From CAVQMC01 sp963713505 (lineage in GTDB: Bacteria > Bacteroidota > Ignavibacteria > Ignavibacteriales > Ignavibacteriaceae), in assembly GCA_963713505.1 (NCBI GenBank), contig CAVQMC010000013.1, forward strand, positions 1 through 64,000: 64,000 bases of DNA, written 5' to 3'. The notes below the pieces were generated by a model. The model did no database searches. It had not been told where the DNA came from and saw nothing but the letters and a program-made list of their open reading frames with translations. Position numbers and translations under genes: made by a program. Positions 38,091 through 47,810 of the stretch are shown piece after piece. Every line of letters starts with the position of its first letter. Positions within the stretch are counted from its first letter, which is position 1.

Positions 38091-39170
38091 ATGGATTTAA
38101 CAGAAAAATTAGAAAAAATAAAATCCCGGTTTGAAGCTATAAATCAGCAGTTATCCGATCCTGAATTTTTAAATGATCGGGAAAAAGTTGTTAGTTTAAG
38201 CCGGGAAAGAAGTGATTTGGAAGAAATTGTTTCCACTTACGAAACTTATTCTGAAATACTAAAAAACATTGAAGGCAATAAAGAAATTATACAAACCGGA
38301 AATGACAAAGAATTAATTGAATTAGCTGAAACTGAATTAGAAGAATTAGAAGAAGAAAAAGAAAAACTTGAAGAGGCAATAAAAGTTTTACTTCTTCCAA
38401 AAGATCCCAATGATAACAAGGATGTAATAATGGAAATTAGGGCCGGAACCGGCGGTGAGGAAGCAGCGCTTTTTGCAGAAGATTTATTTAGAATGTACAC
38501 TCGATATGCCGAAAGGAAAGGATGGAAGATTGAACTAATTGATATTAATGAAACCGGATTAGGCGGATTAAAAGAAGTTGTTTTTTCTTTAAGCGGAAAT
38601 GATTTGTATGGTACTTTAAAATTTGAAAGCGGTGTTCACAGAGTTCAAAGAGTTCCGGCAACAGAAGCAAGTGGCAGAGTTCATACTTCTGCTGCATCTG
38701 TTGCAGTTTTACCGGAAGCCGAAGATGTTCAAATCGAAATAAATCCAAATGATTTGAAGATTGATATTTACAGATCCGGCGGAGCGGGCGGACAAAATGT
38801 AAATAAAGTTGAAACTGCAGTTAGAATAACTCATTTACCAACCGGAATTGTTGTTCAATGCCAGGATGAAAGATCCCAGCTAAAAAACAGACAAAAAGCT
38901 ATGAAAGTTTTAAGAGCAAGATTATATGATATGAAACTAAAAGAACATAACGATGAAATTTCTGCACAAAGAAAATCAATGGTAAGAAGTGGTGACAGAA
39001 GTGATAAAATAAGGACTTATAATTTCCCTCAGAACAGAGTAACCGATCATAGAATCGGACTTACTTTATACAATCTTTCCAATATTATGGAAGGTGATCT
39101 GGATGAACTTATAGAACAACTTAAACTTGCCGATCGAGCAGAAAAACTGCAGGCAAGTTCAGAAGTTTAA
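38091..39170 (+). CDS. prfA: Peptide chain release factor 1
   Basis: RF1 terminates translation at UAA and UAG. The stop-codon recognition tripeptide PAT is present in 'RVQRVPATEASGRVHTS', and the peptidyl-tRNA hydrolysis motif GGQ is in 'YRSGGAGGQNVNKVETAVRI'. The 359-aa length is standard. The PAT tripeptide, not the SPF of RF2, fixes the assignment. Its 3' end is 7 bases from the convergent small membrane protein gene. Confidence 0.98.
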   Translation: MDLTEKLEKIKSRFEAINQQLSDPEFLNDREKVVSLSRERSDLEEIVSTYETYSEILKNIEGNKEIIQTGNDKELIELAETELEELEEEKEKLEEAIKVLLLPKDPNDNKDVIMEIRAGTGGEEAALFAEDLFRMYTRYAERKGWKIELIDINETGLGGLKEVVFSLSGNDLYGTLKFESGVHRVQRVPATEASGRVHTSAASVAVLPEAEDVQIEINPNDLKIDIYRSGGAGGQNVNKVETAVRITHLPTGIVVQCQDERSQLKNRQKAMKVLRARLYDMKLKEHNDEISAQRKSMVRSGDRSDKIRTYNFPQNRVTDHRIGLTLYNLSNIMEGDLDELIEQLKLADRAEKLQASSEV

Positions 39171-39177
39171 AGCATTA

Positions 39178-39453
39178 TTATCTAAAACTTGTACGAATAC
39201 TTTCTAAAAATCTTATAAGAAAAACTAAAACAAACCCTACTAGTGATAATACAACATCATCTATTTGTACATCAAAAAAGTGTGTGACTCCAATATAGTA
39301 ACCAATAATTTTAGATAGGACTAACACAGTAAAAAATGCGGCAAATCCAAATAATCCGGCATAACTTGGATATATGACAAAATTCTTTAACAAACCGATT
39401 AACTTAAAGTTGCTTCTTTCCTTATTAGAAGAAACAACAGCTACACCTTTCAT
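39178..39453 (-). CDS. Hypothetical small membrane protein (two helices)
   Basis: A 91-aa protein with a basic N-terminus and two hydrophobic segments, about residues 32-54 ('YAGLFGFAAFFTVLVLSKII') and 66-82 ('VVLSLVGFVLVFLIRF'). No family is recognised. It converges on prfA with a 7-base gap and no terminator is visible between them. It is probably transcribed alone from the 308-base gap upstream. Confidence 0.6.
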   Translation of the reverse strand: MKGVAVVSSNKERSNFKLIGLLKNFVIYPSYAGLFGFAAFFTVLVLSKIIGYYIGVTHFFDVQIDDVVLSLVGFVLVFLIRFLESIRTSFR

Positions 39454-39761
39454 CGAGCCCCCGATCTTAACCTTTAAATAATTAAAAATCTTTGAATTAT
39501 TTATTTAGTTTCAAAAATTATGCTAATTAGAATGTATTTAAATGGGATAATCAATATTTAATTTTAGATTGGAATTGTCACAATTGTCTCCTTTAAATAA
39601 TAGAAACATTCAGTTTCTCGGAAATTATTACATGAATAAATTACAATTAAGTAATTAAAGACATATACAAATTTATGGTATTGTAATCCATTTCAATAAT
39701 AGAAAAGCTGATTTAAAGATTTGTTAACATTAAAATAGATAATCAATTTTGAAAAATTTTA
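39454..39761. other. 308-base gap without a gene
   Basis: This lies between the 3' end of the NarL-type regulator (which ends at 39762 on the minus strand) and the small membrane protein start. It is AT-rich. I see a short inverted repeat AGAAAC-ATTCA-GTTTCT at 39602-39618 and a repeated ACAATT near 39574-39590 on the minus strand, but no RNA gene, clear terminator or promoter. Confidence 0.45.
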
Positions 39762-40430
39762 TTATTCAACATCCTCATCCATCAAGCCATTTTCCAGTGC
39801 ATAACGAACCAAATCAGCAGCATTCTTCAAATTTAATTTCTGCATTATATGTCTTCTGTGGTTATTTACTGTATGAAAACTGATGAACAGTTTTTCGGCT
39901 ATCTGTGCATTACTGTAACCCCTAACAATAAGTCCAATTATTTCTGCTTCTCTTTTTGTTACCCCTAAAAGATAAGAATTCCGTTTTATTTCATCTGAAT
40001 CTATAAGTTCTTTTGCCGGTGTTAAAGTTTCTGTTATATTATAATCGAAATAATTTCCCCCTTCGGCTATTTCTTGAATCGCATTAAATACTTCTTCCAT
40101 ATCAGACATTTTTAAAATATAACCATCAATTCCTGAAGATAGCGCATCCATTATATAATTTTTATTATCGTACATTGTTAACAATAATATTTTGGTCTCG
40201 GGCGATTTTTTCTTAATTTCTTTCGAAGCAAAAATACCATCAATTCCTGGCATATTTATATCCATTACAACAATTGTCGGCTTTAGTTTTAAGCAAAGTT
40301 CTATTCCTTCAACTCCGCTGACAGCTTCTCCTACGACCTCCATATTTTCTTTTAATTCAAAAGCAGCCTTTAAACCATCTCTTAATACTGCATGATCGTC
40401 AACTAATAAAATGGTAATTTTTTCATTCAT
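39762..40430 (-). CDS. NarL/FixJ-family response regulator
   Basis: The receiver domain shows the acidic pair in 'LLVDDHAVLRDGL' and the phospho-acceptor Asp57 in 'IVVMDINMPGIDG', plus 'LLLTMYDNKNYIMDAL' and 'GYILKMSD' with the conserved Lys. The C-terminal LuxR-type HTH is 'VTKREAEIIGLIVRGYSNAQ' continuing 'IAEKLFISFHTVNNHRRHIM'. At 222 aa it is full length. Its ATG overlaps the stop of the sensor kinase gene by 4 bases (ATGA), so it is the cognate regulator of that kinase. Targets are unknown. Confidence 0.96.
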   Translation of the reverse strand: MNEKITILLVDDHAVLRDGLKAAFELKENMEVVGEAVSGVEGIELCLKLKPTIVVMDINMPGIDGIFASKEIKKKSPETKILLLTMYDNKNYIMDALSSGIDGYILKMSDMEEVFNAIQEIAEGGNYFDYNITETLTPAKELIDSDEIKRNSYLLGVTKREAEIIGLIVRGYSNAQIAEKLFISFHTVNNHRRHIMQKLNLKNAADLVRYALENGLMDEDVE

Positions 40431-43400
40431 GATTTTTCACCTAAGGGAATTTTAATTGAAATAATTGTTCCCCTATTTTCTTTGGAATTAATTTGAATTT
40501 CTCCACCGATAAGTTCACTTCTTTCCAGCATATTAACGAGACCAAAGCCGTTCTTTTTTTCCTGCGATTCATTATAATTAAAGCCGATTCCATTATCTTC
40601 AATGATTATTAAGACATTCGTCATTTTCATTTCTACTTAATTTAATGGCTGCAGATTCCGCTTTAGAATGTTTAGCAATATTATTTAATGATTCTTGAAC
40701 TATTCGAAATAAAGCAAGTTCAATTTTTTTATCCTTAACAGGTATATAGTTTTCATTTTTGAAATTGATTTTAATTTTTCGAGTTTTTTCAATTTTTTCG
40801 CAAAGTAATTCTATAGACGCCGGCAGTCCATATTTATCAATTTCTATTGGATGAAGATTATGAACAATATCACTGATTTCTCTTCCGGCTTTTAGAATAA
40901 GCTCTAAGGCTTCATTTATAATTTCGTTGGGAAATTTATATTTTAATTTAAATATTTCAAGTTTAAGTTTAGCCGAGGTTAGTATTTGTCCTAATCCATC
41001 ATGTAAATCCATCGAAATTCTTTTTCTTTCATTTTCAGTAGCTTCCAGAATAGCTGAAGTTCTTGCTCTATTTCTTATCAACTTCCTGGTTACTTCTTCT
41101 AATCTATATTGTTCGGTTATATCTTCAATAATTCCAATTACATTTTGAATTTTTTCATCATTACTTTGAATTGAATAAAACCTAAATTTTAACCATTTAG
41201 GATTATTATTTTGATATATTGAATTCTCAAATTTGGAGATATGAATGGACCTTGTTAGTAAAGAACCGCCTTCTTCGAAAATGTTTTTTAACTGAAGATA
41301 ATAATTGTTTCTAATTAGATAATCATCACTAAAAATATTATAAAACATTATTTTTGATTCATCGGTAATTTCTAATATTTCGTTAAATGATTTATTATGT
41401 TCAGTTATATTTCCCTTTCTATTATAAATTACTATTCCTAAAGGAGATTGCTCAATCAGTGAACTTAATTCCTTGGTTTTTTCTCGAACCCTTTTTTCTA
41501 GTTCTATGTTAGCATTTTTTAAAGTTTCCTGTGCTTTTTTATAAATAGTAACGTCTCTTAAGATTATCACATAATATTTTTTATCATCATTTTGATTTGA
41601 TAATAAAGCAGAATTTATTTCTGCAGGAAAAGTATTACCATTCTTTTTAATAAAAGTAAACTCAATATTATTTCCAATTCCGGTTAATATGCTTTTTTGA
41701 AAGCTTAATTTGGCAAATTCGAGTTGATCTTTAACAATGAAAGAAAAAATATCATTTGTTTTGAATTTCGTAATAGTCTTCTATCGCCTAATAAGTTTAG
41801 AGCTTCTTTATTACAAAAATCAATTTCACCTTTTTCATCAATAACTAAAATTCCATCAGCAGAAGTGTTGACTAATGTTTTATACTTATTTCTCTGACAT
41901 ACTTAATAATTCAGTTCTTTTCTGTACTTCTTTTTCAAGTCTGCTAGAATATTTTTTTTCAGAATAATAGTCTTGTAAAGTGTAAGCTGTAAACCCAAAT
42001 GCAATAATAATTAAAGTATAAAACCAAATTTGATTATAATAAGGTTTTTCAATCTCAAAGTTTGCGGTACTTACGGTGTTGCTCCAAATACCTCTTTCAT
42101 TTTTAACTTTAACAAAGAACTTGTAATAACCTGGCGATAAATTATTAAACCTTACAAAATTTTCTTTAGTAAGAAATTCCTCTTTGAATTCGTTATCGAT
42201 ATCTTTTAACAATACTTTATATTCCAGTTCTTTCTCATTTATATATGAATAACCTCTAAAGTGAAATATTATATTATTATGATCGTAGGATAAAGATATT
42301 ATCTCTTGAATAAGAATATTTGTTATTATGTGCATCCTCGTAATATAAAATTGAAATTTTAGGCTTAATGTCATACTTATAATCATAATCCTTATTATAA
42401 ACAGAAACGCCTCTATCTGTTCCTATCCAAAGCCTTCCCTGTTTGTCAACAAATCCGGCAGCTCTGTTAGTTTCATTTCCTGCTAATCCATCAGAAGTAT
42501 TATATCTTCTTAATTCATAACCATTCCATTTTAACACGCCATTATCAGTACCAAACCAAATATTTCCATCTAGATCAGGAGTAATAAAATAAATTGGGGT
42601 GTTAATTTTAATTGAAGAGTATTTAATTAAAGTATCTTTTTTAAGAGTATATAAACCATCAAGTGTACCGATTAAAACTCCCAATTTATCATCTTGATAA
42701 AGTGCAAATATATCGTTTCCATAATAGTTCTTTGTTTTATAATCTTTAAGTTTGGATTCTTTAATGTTAATAATCCATATGCTGTACCTAATAAAAATGT
42801 GCTATCCTTTTGTTGATAAATTTTTCTAATAAATACATTGGAATAGGGTAGGTCAATAATTTTTTTAAATTTATTTCCAGATGAGAAAATATAATGCATC
42901 TTTAGTACCAAGCAGAATCTTGTTATCTTGAGAAGCATAAGTGGAGAAGTATACAGTATTTGTATCATTTATCATATACCAAGTAATATTTATTAAAGTC
43001 TTTCGTAATTTTCCCCAATCCATTTAGAGTTGAAGTAAAGTAGATATTATCATTTTTATCACAACAAATATCTAAAATTCTACTAATTTGTTTTGTTCGA
43101 CTTTTATCTGATTAAAGGTTTTACTTTATTACTATATTTTTTAATTTTATACTAAGAGTCCATCATTATGTCCGAAAACCATTTCTCCATTATTGAACTG
43201 AGTAATGGCAGTCACCTCATCTTCAATAAATCCAGATGATTCATTAAAGTTTTTGAATGGTGTTTTACGAATCTTGCTTATTCCTCTAAAGGAGGTAATC
43301 CAAATATTATTTTCGTAATCTTTTAATACGGCTGAAGCTCCATTAGTAGTCACTCCAATATTTTCTGTATTAATTGGGATTATTTGAAATGTCCTTCTAT

Positions 43401-44278
43401 CTAGAAAATATAAAACAGATTCGTTACCATAGAAAATATTATTTTGGGAGTCAAATGTTAAATCATAATAGAAATGTTCATATCCTTGAGTAATATCGAA
43501 ACCTTTTTTTACTATAATAATACTATCTTGTTCAATATAGCCTATCCATCGTCTACTTAATAGCCAAATTCTATTTATTATTTATTTGACCTTGTTTAGT
43601 ATATAATTTTTGTTTTAAATATTGGATTTTTTGTTAAATTTAATTTCAAATTTAAAGAATTATCGAATTCTACTTCCATTAAACATCAACAGTCCGTTTT
43701 CAGTAGCTAGATAAAATTGTTTATCAAAATATTCAACATTATAAATTGTATCACTCTGTAGACCCATTATCTTTTCGAAAAAATTGCCAGTTATTATTTT
43801 TTTAATATACAATACCATTCCTTATTATTGCAATTAATATTTCAATATTCTTTTCCATTATTACTAATATCAAACGTGTGCCAATAATAAATATATTTTT
43901 TGTTTTGTAATGGTGTAACAATTTGATGCCATTTATGATTTATTAAAATATTCAATTGGATTAGTTGATAATTCCGGTAATGCCCAAATATATACCTTGA
44001 GAATCTTGTTTTAATCTTACATATGCAGTTTTTTTATAAGTTACTATCTTCTTTTAAAATAATACCATCCTGAGCCGTCATAAGTGCAAATACCGCTGGC
44101 GGTTGCAAACCACATTTTACCGTCTTTATCCTGAAGTTCATCATATACTTTTGAATCCTGCAATCCGTTTAAGGTATTATAAATTGTATTAATATAATCT
44201 TGCGCGTAAGAGATTTTTTGATAGGAGGATAAAGAGGATTATGATTAGAATTGAATTTGACCTTTTTAGGAAGATCAT
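40427..44278 (-). pseudogene. Two-component propeller sensor histidine kinase, broken by many frameshifts
   Basis: The start at 44278 overlaps the stop of the PP2C gene as TAATG and encodes a signal-like peptide (MIFLKRSNSILIIILFILL). Propeller repeats follow in shifting frames ('DGKMWFATASGICTYDGSGW', 'GLLMFNGSRIR', 'DYENNIWITSFRGISKIRKT', 'GNIWFGTDNGVLKWNGYELR'), then a Y_Y_Y domain, one membrane helix (about 41970-42030), two PAS regions, a HisKA_3 dimerisation site 'RISMDLHDGLGQILTSAKL' and a HATPase ('IIIEDNGIGFNYNE'). At least eight frameshifts are needed, including near 40620, 41767, 41888, 42300, 42680 and 42930 and several beyond 43100. Intact length would be about 1280 aa. Confidence 0.85.
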
Positions 44279-45897
44279 TAAAAACCCAGAATAAGTATTG
44301 TAAAAAACTTTAAATATTTATTATGATAATTTACTTTCTTTTTAATTATTATACAACTAATGTCATCTTCTAATTTTCCCGAAGTGTAATTTAATATTTC
44401 ATCCTTTATAATTTCAAGTATATTTTCAGTATACTCATTTTCAGAAAGTATTTTATGAAGTCCTTCAATTCCGAATTGAATATTTTCTGAATTTCGTGAT
44501 TCAATTAAACCATCTGTTATTAATAAAACGTAATCTTCTTTATTTAATATTATTGAATGATCTTCATAATTGCCCTCTGAATTAAAGCCTAATAATAAAC
44601 CATTTGAATGAATTTCTGTTATTTTGTTTTTATCCGATTTTTTGTAAAATAATGGTAGGTCTCCCGCGCCGGCATATTTTAATTCGTTTGTGTTTTTATT
44701 TAAAATAATTATTGATATTGTTGTAAAAACTTCAGCAACTTTTGAATCGCTGAAAACTGATTTATTTACTTGTTGTAGAATTTCACTTGGAGAAAAATCT
44801 TTTGCAGTTTGCAGTACACCTCTCAAAGCACTGCGGATATAACCAGCATAAGCAAAAGCAAAATACCATGCACCCCATTTCTTCCCCATTACATCTCCAA
44901 GTACAATAGCCAAATTATCTTTATCTAAAAAGAAATAATCGATAAAATCTCCGCCCGGAATTCCTTGAAAAGGTTTATGCCAATGTTTTATTTCGAAGCC
45001 TTCAAAGTTTGGAAACTTTTCCGGCACTACTTTAGCGCGTATTGAATCAGCAGCATTACTGAGTTCACTCACAAGTCTGTCGCGTTCTTTTCCCAAGCTA
45101 TTTATTAATGCACTTACTTTTGCTACAATAACTTTAGGACCTGATGTTTTAAGAACATAATCAGTAATATCTAAATCGTATCCTTCTAAAATATCTTTTT
45201 CAGACCCTTTCGATGTTAAAAAAATGAAAGGAATAGATTTTAATTCTTCATGTTCCAGCAATAATCTTCTAAATTCATATCCGTCTATTTGCGGCATCAT
45301 AATGTCCGAAATAATAATATCCGGCATTCTCTTTTTCAAATAATCCATGGCTTCTTTAACATCCGATGCAACTATGCAGTCAAATCCTTCTTTTGTTAAA
45401 TTATATTGAAATAGTTTTGCAACAGAAACATCATCATCTACTAATAATATTTCTTTTCTTTTTTGATCAAATGAAGTCTGAAGATTTTTTTTAGCACCAT
45501 AAATCTTATAAATTTCAGTTCTTCTTAGAAGGGCACTTACTTTTAATAAAAGTTCATTTATATCAAAAGGTTTTGTAATTATATCGTCACCGCCCGCATC
45601 TAATGCACGCGATTTATCTTCTAAACTGCTTTTTGCAGTTACAAAAACAAAAGGAAGCAGACGATATTTCTCATTTTCTCTAACTTTTCTGCAGAAAGTA
45701 AAACCATCCATTTCATCCATTGCAACGTCGCATAAAACTAGGTTAACATCACTATTATTTAAAATATCAAAACCTTGTTTAGCGCCTTCGGCTTCATGAA
45801 CTGTATAATTATTCCTGTTTAAATGAAAACTGAGAAGTTTTCGAATGGTGAGATCATCATCTATAATTAAAATTGATTTGGATTCGGCATTAAGCAT
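44278..45897 (-). CDS. Dual-receiver response regulator with PP2C (SpoIIE/RsbU) phosphatase domain
   Basis: Two receiver domains come first: one with phospho-acceptor Asp57 ('LVLCDVAMDEMDGF') and one with Asp198 ('DIIISDIMMPQIDGYEF'). Residues about 300-525 form a SpoIIE-type PP2C phosphatase: 'GGDFIDYFFLD', 'LAIVLGDVMGKKWGAW', 'YVLLITDGLIESRN' and 'LEDDISCII' give the metal-binding Asp residues. The family dephosphorylates STAS anti-anti-sigma proteins in partner-switching systems, and such a gene lies just upstream (46032). The stop overlaps the sensor start. The pair of receivers suggests inputs from two kinases. Confidence 0.94.
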   Translation of the reverse strand: MLNAESKSILIIDDDLTIRKLLSFHLNRNNYTVHEAEGAKQGFDILNNSDVNLVLCDVAMDEMDGFTFCRKVRENEKYRLLPFVFVTAKSSLEDKSRALDAGGDDIITKPFDINELLLKVSALLRRTEIYKIYGAKKNLQTSFDQKRKEILLVDDDVSVAKLFQYNLTKEGFDCIVASDVKEAMDYLKKRMPDIIISDIMMPQIDGYEFRRLLLEHEELKSIPFIFLTSKGSEKDILEGYDLDITDYVLKTSGPKVIVAKVSALINSLGKERDRLVSELSNAADSIRAKVVPEKFPNFEGFEIKHWHKPFQGIPGGDFIDYFFLDKDNLAIVLGDVMGKKWGAWYFAFAYAGYIRSALRGVLQTAKDFSPSEILQQVNKSVFSDSKVAEVFTTISIIILNKNTNELKYAGAGDLPLFYKKSDKNKITEIHSNGLLLGFNSEGNYEDHSIILNKEDYVLLITDGLIESRNSENIQFGIEGLHKILSENEYTENILEIIKDEILNYTSGKLEDDISCIIIKKKVNYHNKYLKFFTILILGF

Positions 45898-46031
45898 AAG
45901 TAAATTTTTGAGATACTGATTTGTTAAATTTAAAAGGTAAGTTAATGTTAATCTTAATCAATAAATTTTTTCTATTTTCAAAATCCTTAAAATAGTCTCT
46001 CATGTTTTCCCCGTATAAAATTTAACTAAGT

Positions 46032-46379
46032 TTAATTCTGAGAACTAAAACTTGAAACAGCTTCATCAATTGTTTTGTAAGCTTCAAATACTCGATACAT
46101 TCTTGTCAATTCAAACATAGAGTGAACTGCAGGTTGAAAACCAACTAAACGTAAATCCCCCCCTAAAACTGTTACTTTCTTTAACGAAACAACCAATGCT
46201 CCAAGAAATGTAGAATCAATAAATTCACAATGAGAAAGATCCACCACAATTTTTCGCCAGCCGGACTGTATTTCTTCTGTTAGAGCTTCTTTAAATCCTT
46301 CGGCTTCCTTCATTGTAGCTCGTATTAATTCCACTTTCTCAATTACTACATCTCCCTTAACCTCTTTAGTAAATTCCAT
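46032..46379 (-). CDS. STAS-domain anti-sigma factor antagonist
   Basis: The 115-aa protein has the SpoIIAA/RsbV-like STAS fold. The conserved phosphorylation segment is 'VVDLSHCEFIDSTFLGALVV', with candidate Ser56 in the DST motif. Unphosphorylated members bind a switch kinase or anti-sigma factor; PP2C phosphatases such as the next gene downstream (44278-45897) restore that state. No switch kinase (RsbW/SpoIIAB-like) or sigma factor gene is seen nearby. It lies 134 bases upstream of the phosphatase gene and 29 bases downstream of the NtrC-like regulator. Confidence 0.94.
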   Translation of the reverse strand: MEFTKEVKGDVVIEKVELIRATMKEAEGFKEALTEEIQSGWRKIVVDLSHCEFIDSTFLGALVVSLKKVTVLGGDLRLVGFQPAVHSMFELTRMYRVFEAYKTIDEAVSSFSSQN

Positions 46380-46408
46380 ATTTATTCCTAATGTGATATT
46401 TTTATTTT

Positions 46409-47791
46409 TTATTCGTGCGATCTATTTTCAATTTTATATTTTTCCATCAACCTATAAATTGTTGCTCTTCCAAGCTGCAGTTTTTTTGCTGCTTCAACTA
46501 TATTGCCTTTAGTTATTTTTAGTGCATGTTTAATAGCTTCTTCTTTTAGTTTTTCAAAAGGAATTATGGTATCGTCAGAAAACAACGCTCCATTAAGTTC
46601 AACATTATTACTGCCATTTGCAGTTTTAATATGTGGCGGAAGATCTTCTACATCGATTACATTATTATCTGAAATAATTATGCATCGTTCTATAGTATTT
46701 TCCATTTCCCTAATATTTCCGGGCCAGTTATAATCATACAAAAGTTTAAGAGCTTTTTTGGAAAATCCTTTAATTTCCTTACTTAATTTTTTACTTAAGG
46801 TATCTAAAAAATGTTGAGCTAAAACTAAAATATCGCCCCTTCTTTGTCTTAAAGGAGGTATTACTATTGGAAATGAATTAAGTCTATAATATAAGTCTTC
46901 TCTAAACTCTCTGTTTTCAACCGCATTCTTTAAATCTCTGTTAGTCGCTGAAATTATTCTAACATCGGTTTTAATTAATTCCGTTCCCCCGACCCTTTCA
47001 AATTCTTTTTGCTGAATTACTCTAAGCAGTTTTGCTTGAAGCAGCATTTCCAATTCACCAATTTCATCTAAAAAAATAGTTCCTTCATTTGCTAACTCAA
47101 ATTTTCCAAGTTTTCTTTGATGTGCTCCTGTAAATGATCCTTTTTCATGGCCGAATAATTCACTTTCCAAAAGTTCCCTGGGAATTGAAGCACAGTTAAC
47201 AACTATAAAAGGTTTATCTTTTCTTTTACCATTATAATGAATAGCTCTTGCAATAAGTTCTTTTCCTGTTCCGCTTTCACCATATATTAAAACAGTAATA
47301 TCGTTGTTTAAAACTTTAGTGACAAGTTTAAAAACATTCTGCATTTTACCGTCTGCCGAAATAATATTATCAAAGCTGTATTCTTTTTTTACATTATCTC
47401 TTAGGTTTTGAATTTCTTTTGTAAGGTCATAACTTTTAATTGCATTTTTAATTGCAGGTTCAAGTCTCTGCTGATCGATTGGTTTTGGGAAATAATCATA
47501 TGCGCCATGTCTAAGAGACTCAACTGCTACTTCAATGCTGCCCTGAGCGGAAAGCATAATTACAGGAAGGTTTTCATCAATCACTTTAATTTTTCTTAAA
47601 GTTTCTAAACCATCCAGTCCCGGAAGCATTATATCTAATAAAATTAAATCTGGTTTTGAGTTCAGATTCCTTAATAAATCTTCCCCATTGTTGAAAACTT
47701 CTACGTCGTATTTCCATTTATCTCTAACCCAGTAAGCTAATAGTTTAGAAATAGCCGGTTCATCATCAACAATAAATACCAGTTTACTCAC
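46409..47791 (-). CDS. NtrC-family sigma-54-dependent response regulator
   Basis: Receiver domain with acidic pair in 'VFIVDDEPAISKLLAYW' and acceptor Asp53 in 'DLILLDIMLPGLDGLETL'; AAA+ domain with Walker A 'GESGTGKELIARAIH', sigma-54 loop 'GSFTGAHQRK' and Walker B 'IFLDEIGELE'; C-terminal Fis-type HTH ('KGNIVEAAKKLQLGRATIYR'). The 460-aa length is standard. It activates sigma-54 promoters once phosphorylated. Upstream by 19 bases is the PAS histidine kinase, its likely partner. Confidence 0.97.
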   Translation of the reverse strand: MSKLVFIVDDEPAISKLLAYWVRDKWKYDVEVFNNGEDLLRNLNSKPDLILLDIMLPGLDGLETLRKIKVIDENLPVIMLSAQGSIEVAVESLRHGAYDYFPKPIDQQRLEPAIKNAIKSYDLTKEIQNLRDNVKKEYSFDNIISADGKMQNVFKLVTKVLNNDITVLIYGESGTGKELIARAIHYNGKRKDKPFIVVNCASIPRELLESELFGHEKGSFTGAHQRKLGKFELANEGTIFLDEIGELEMLLQAKLLRVIQQKEFERVGGTELIKTDVRIISATNRDLKNAVENREFREDLYYRLNSFPIVIPPLRQRRGDILVLAQHFLDTLSKKLSKEIKGFSKKALKLLYDYNWPGNIREMENTIERCIIISDNNVIDVEDLPPHIKTANGSNNVELNGALFSDDTIIPFEKLKEEAIKHALKITKGNIVEAAKKLQLGRATIYRLMEKYKIENRSHE

Positions 47792-47810
47792 AATAATTCC
47801 TTAATTTATT

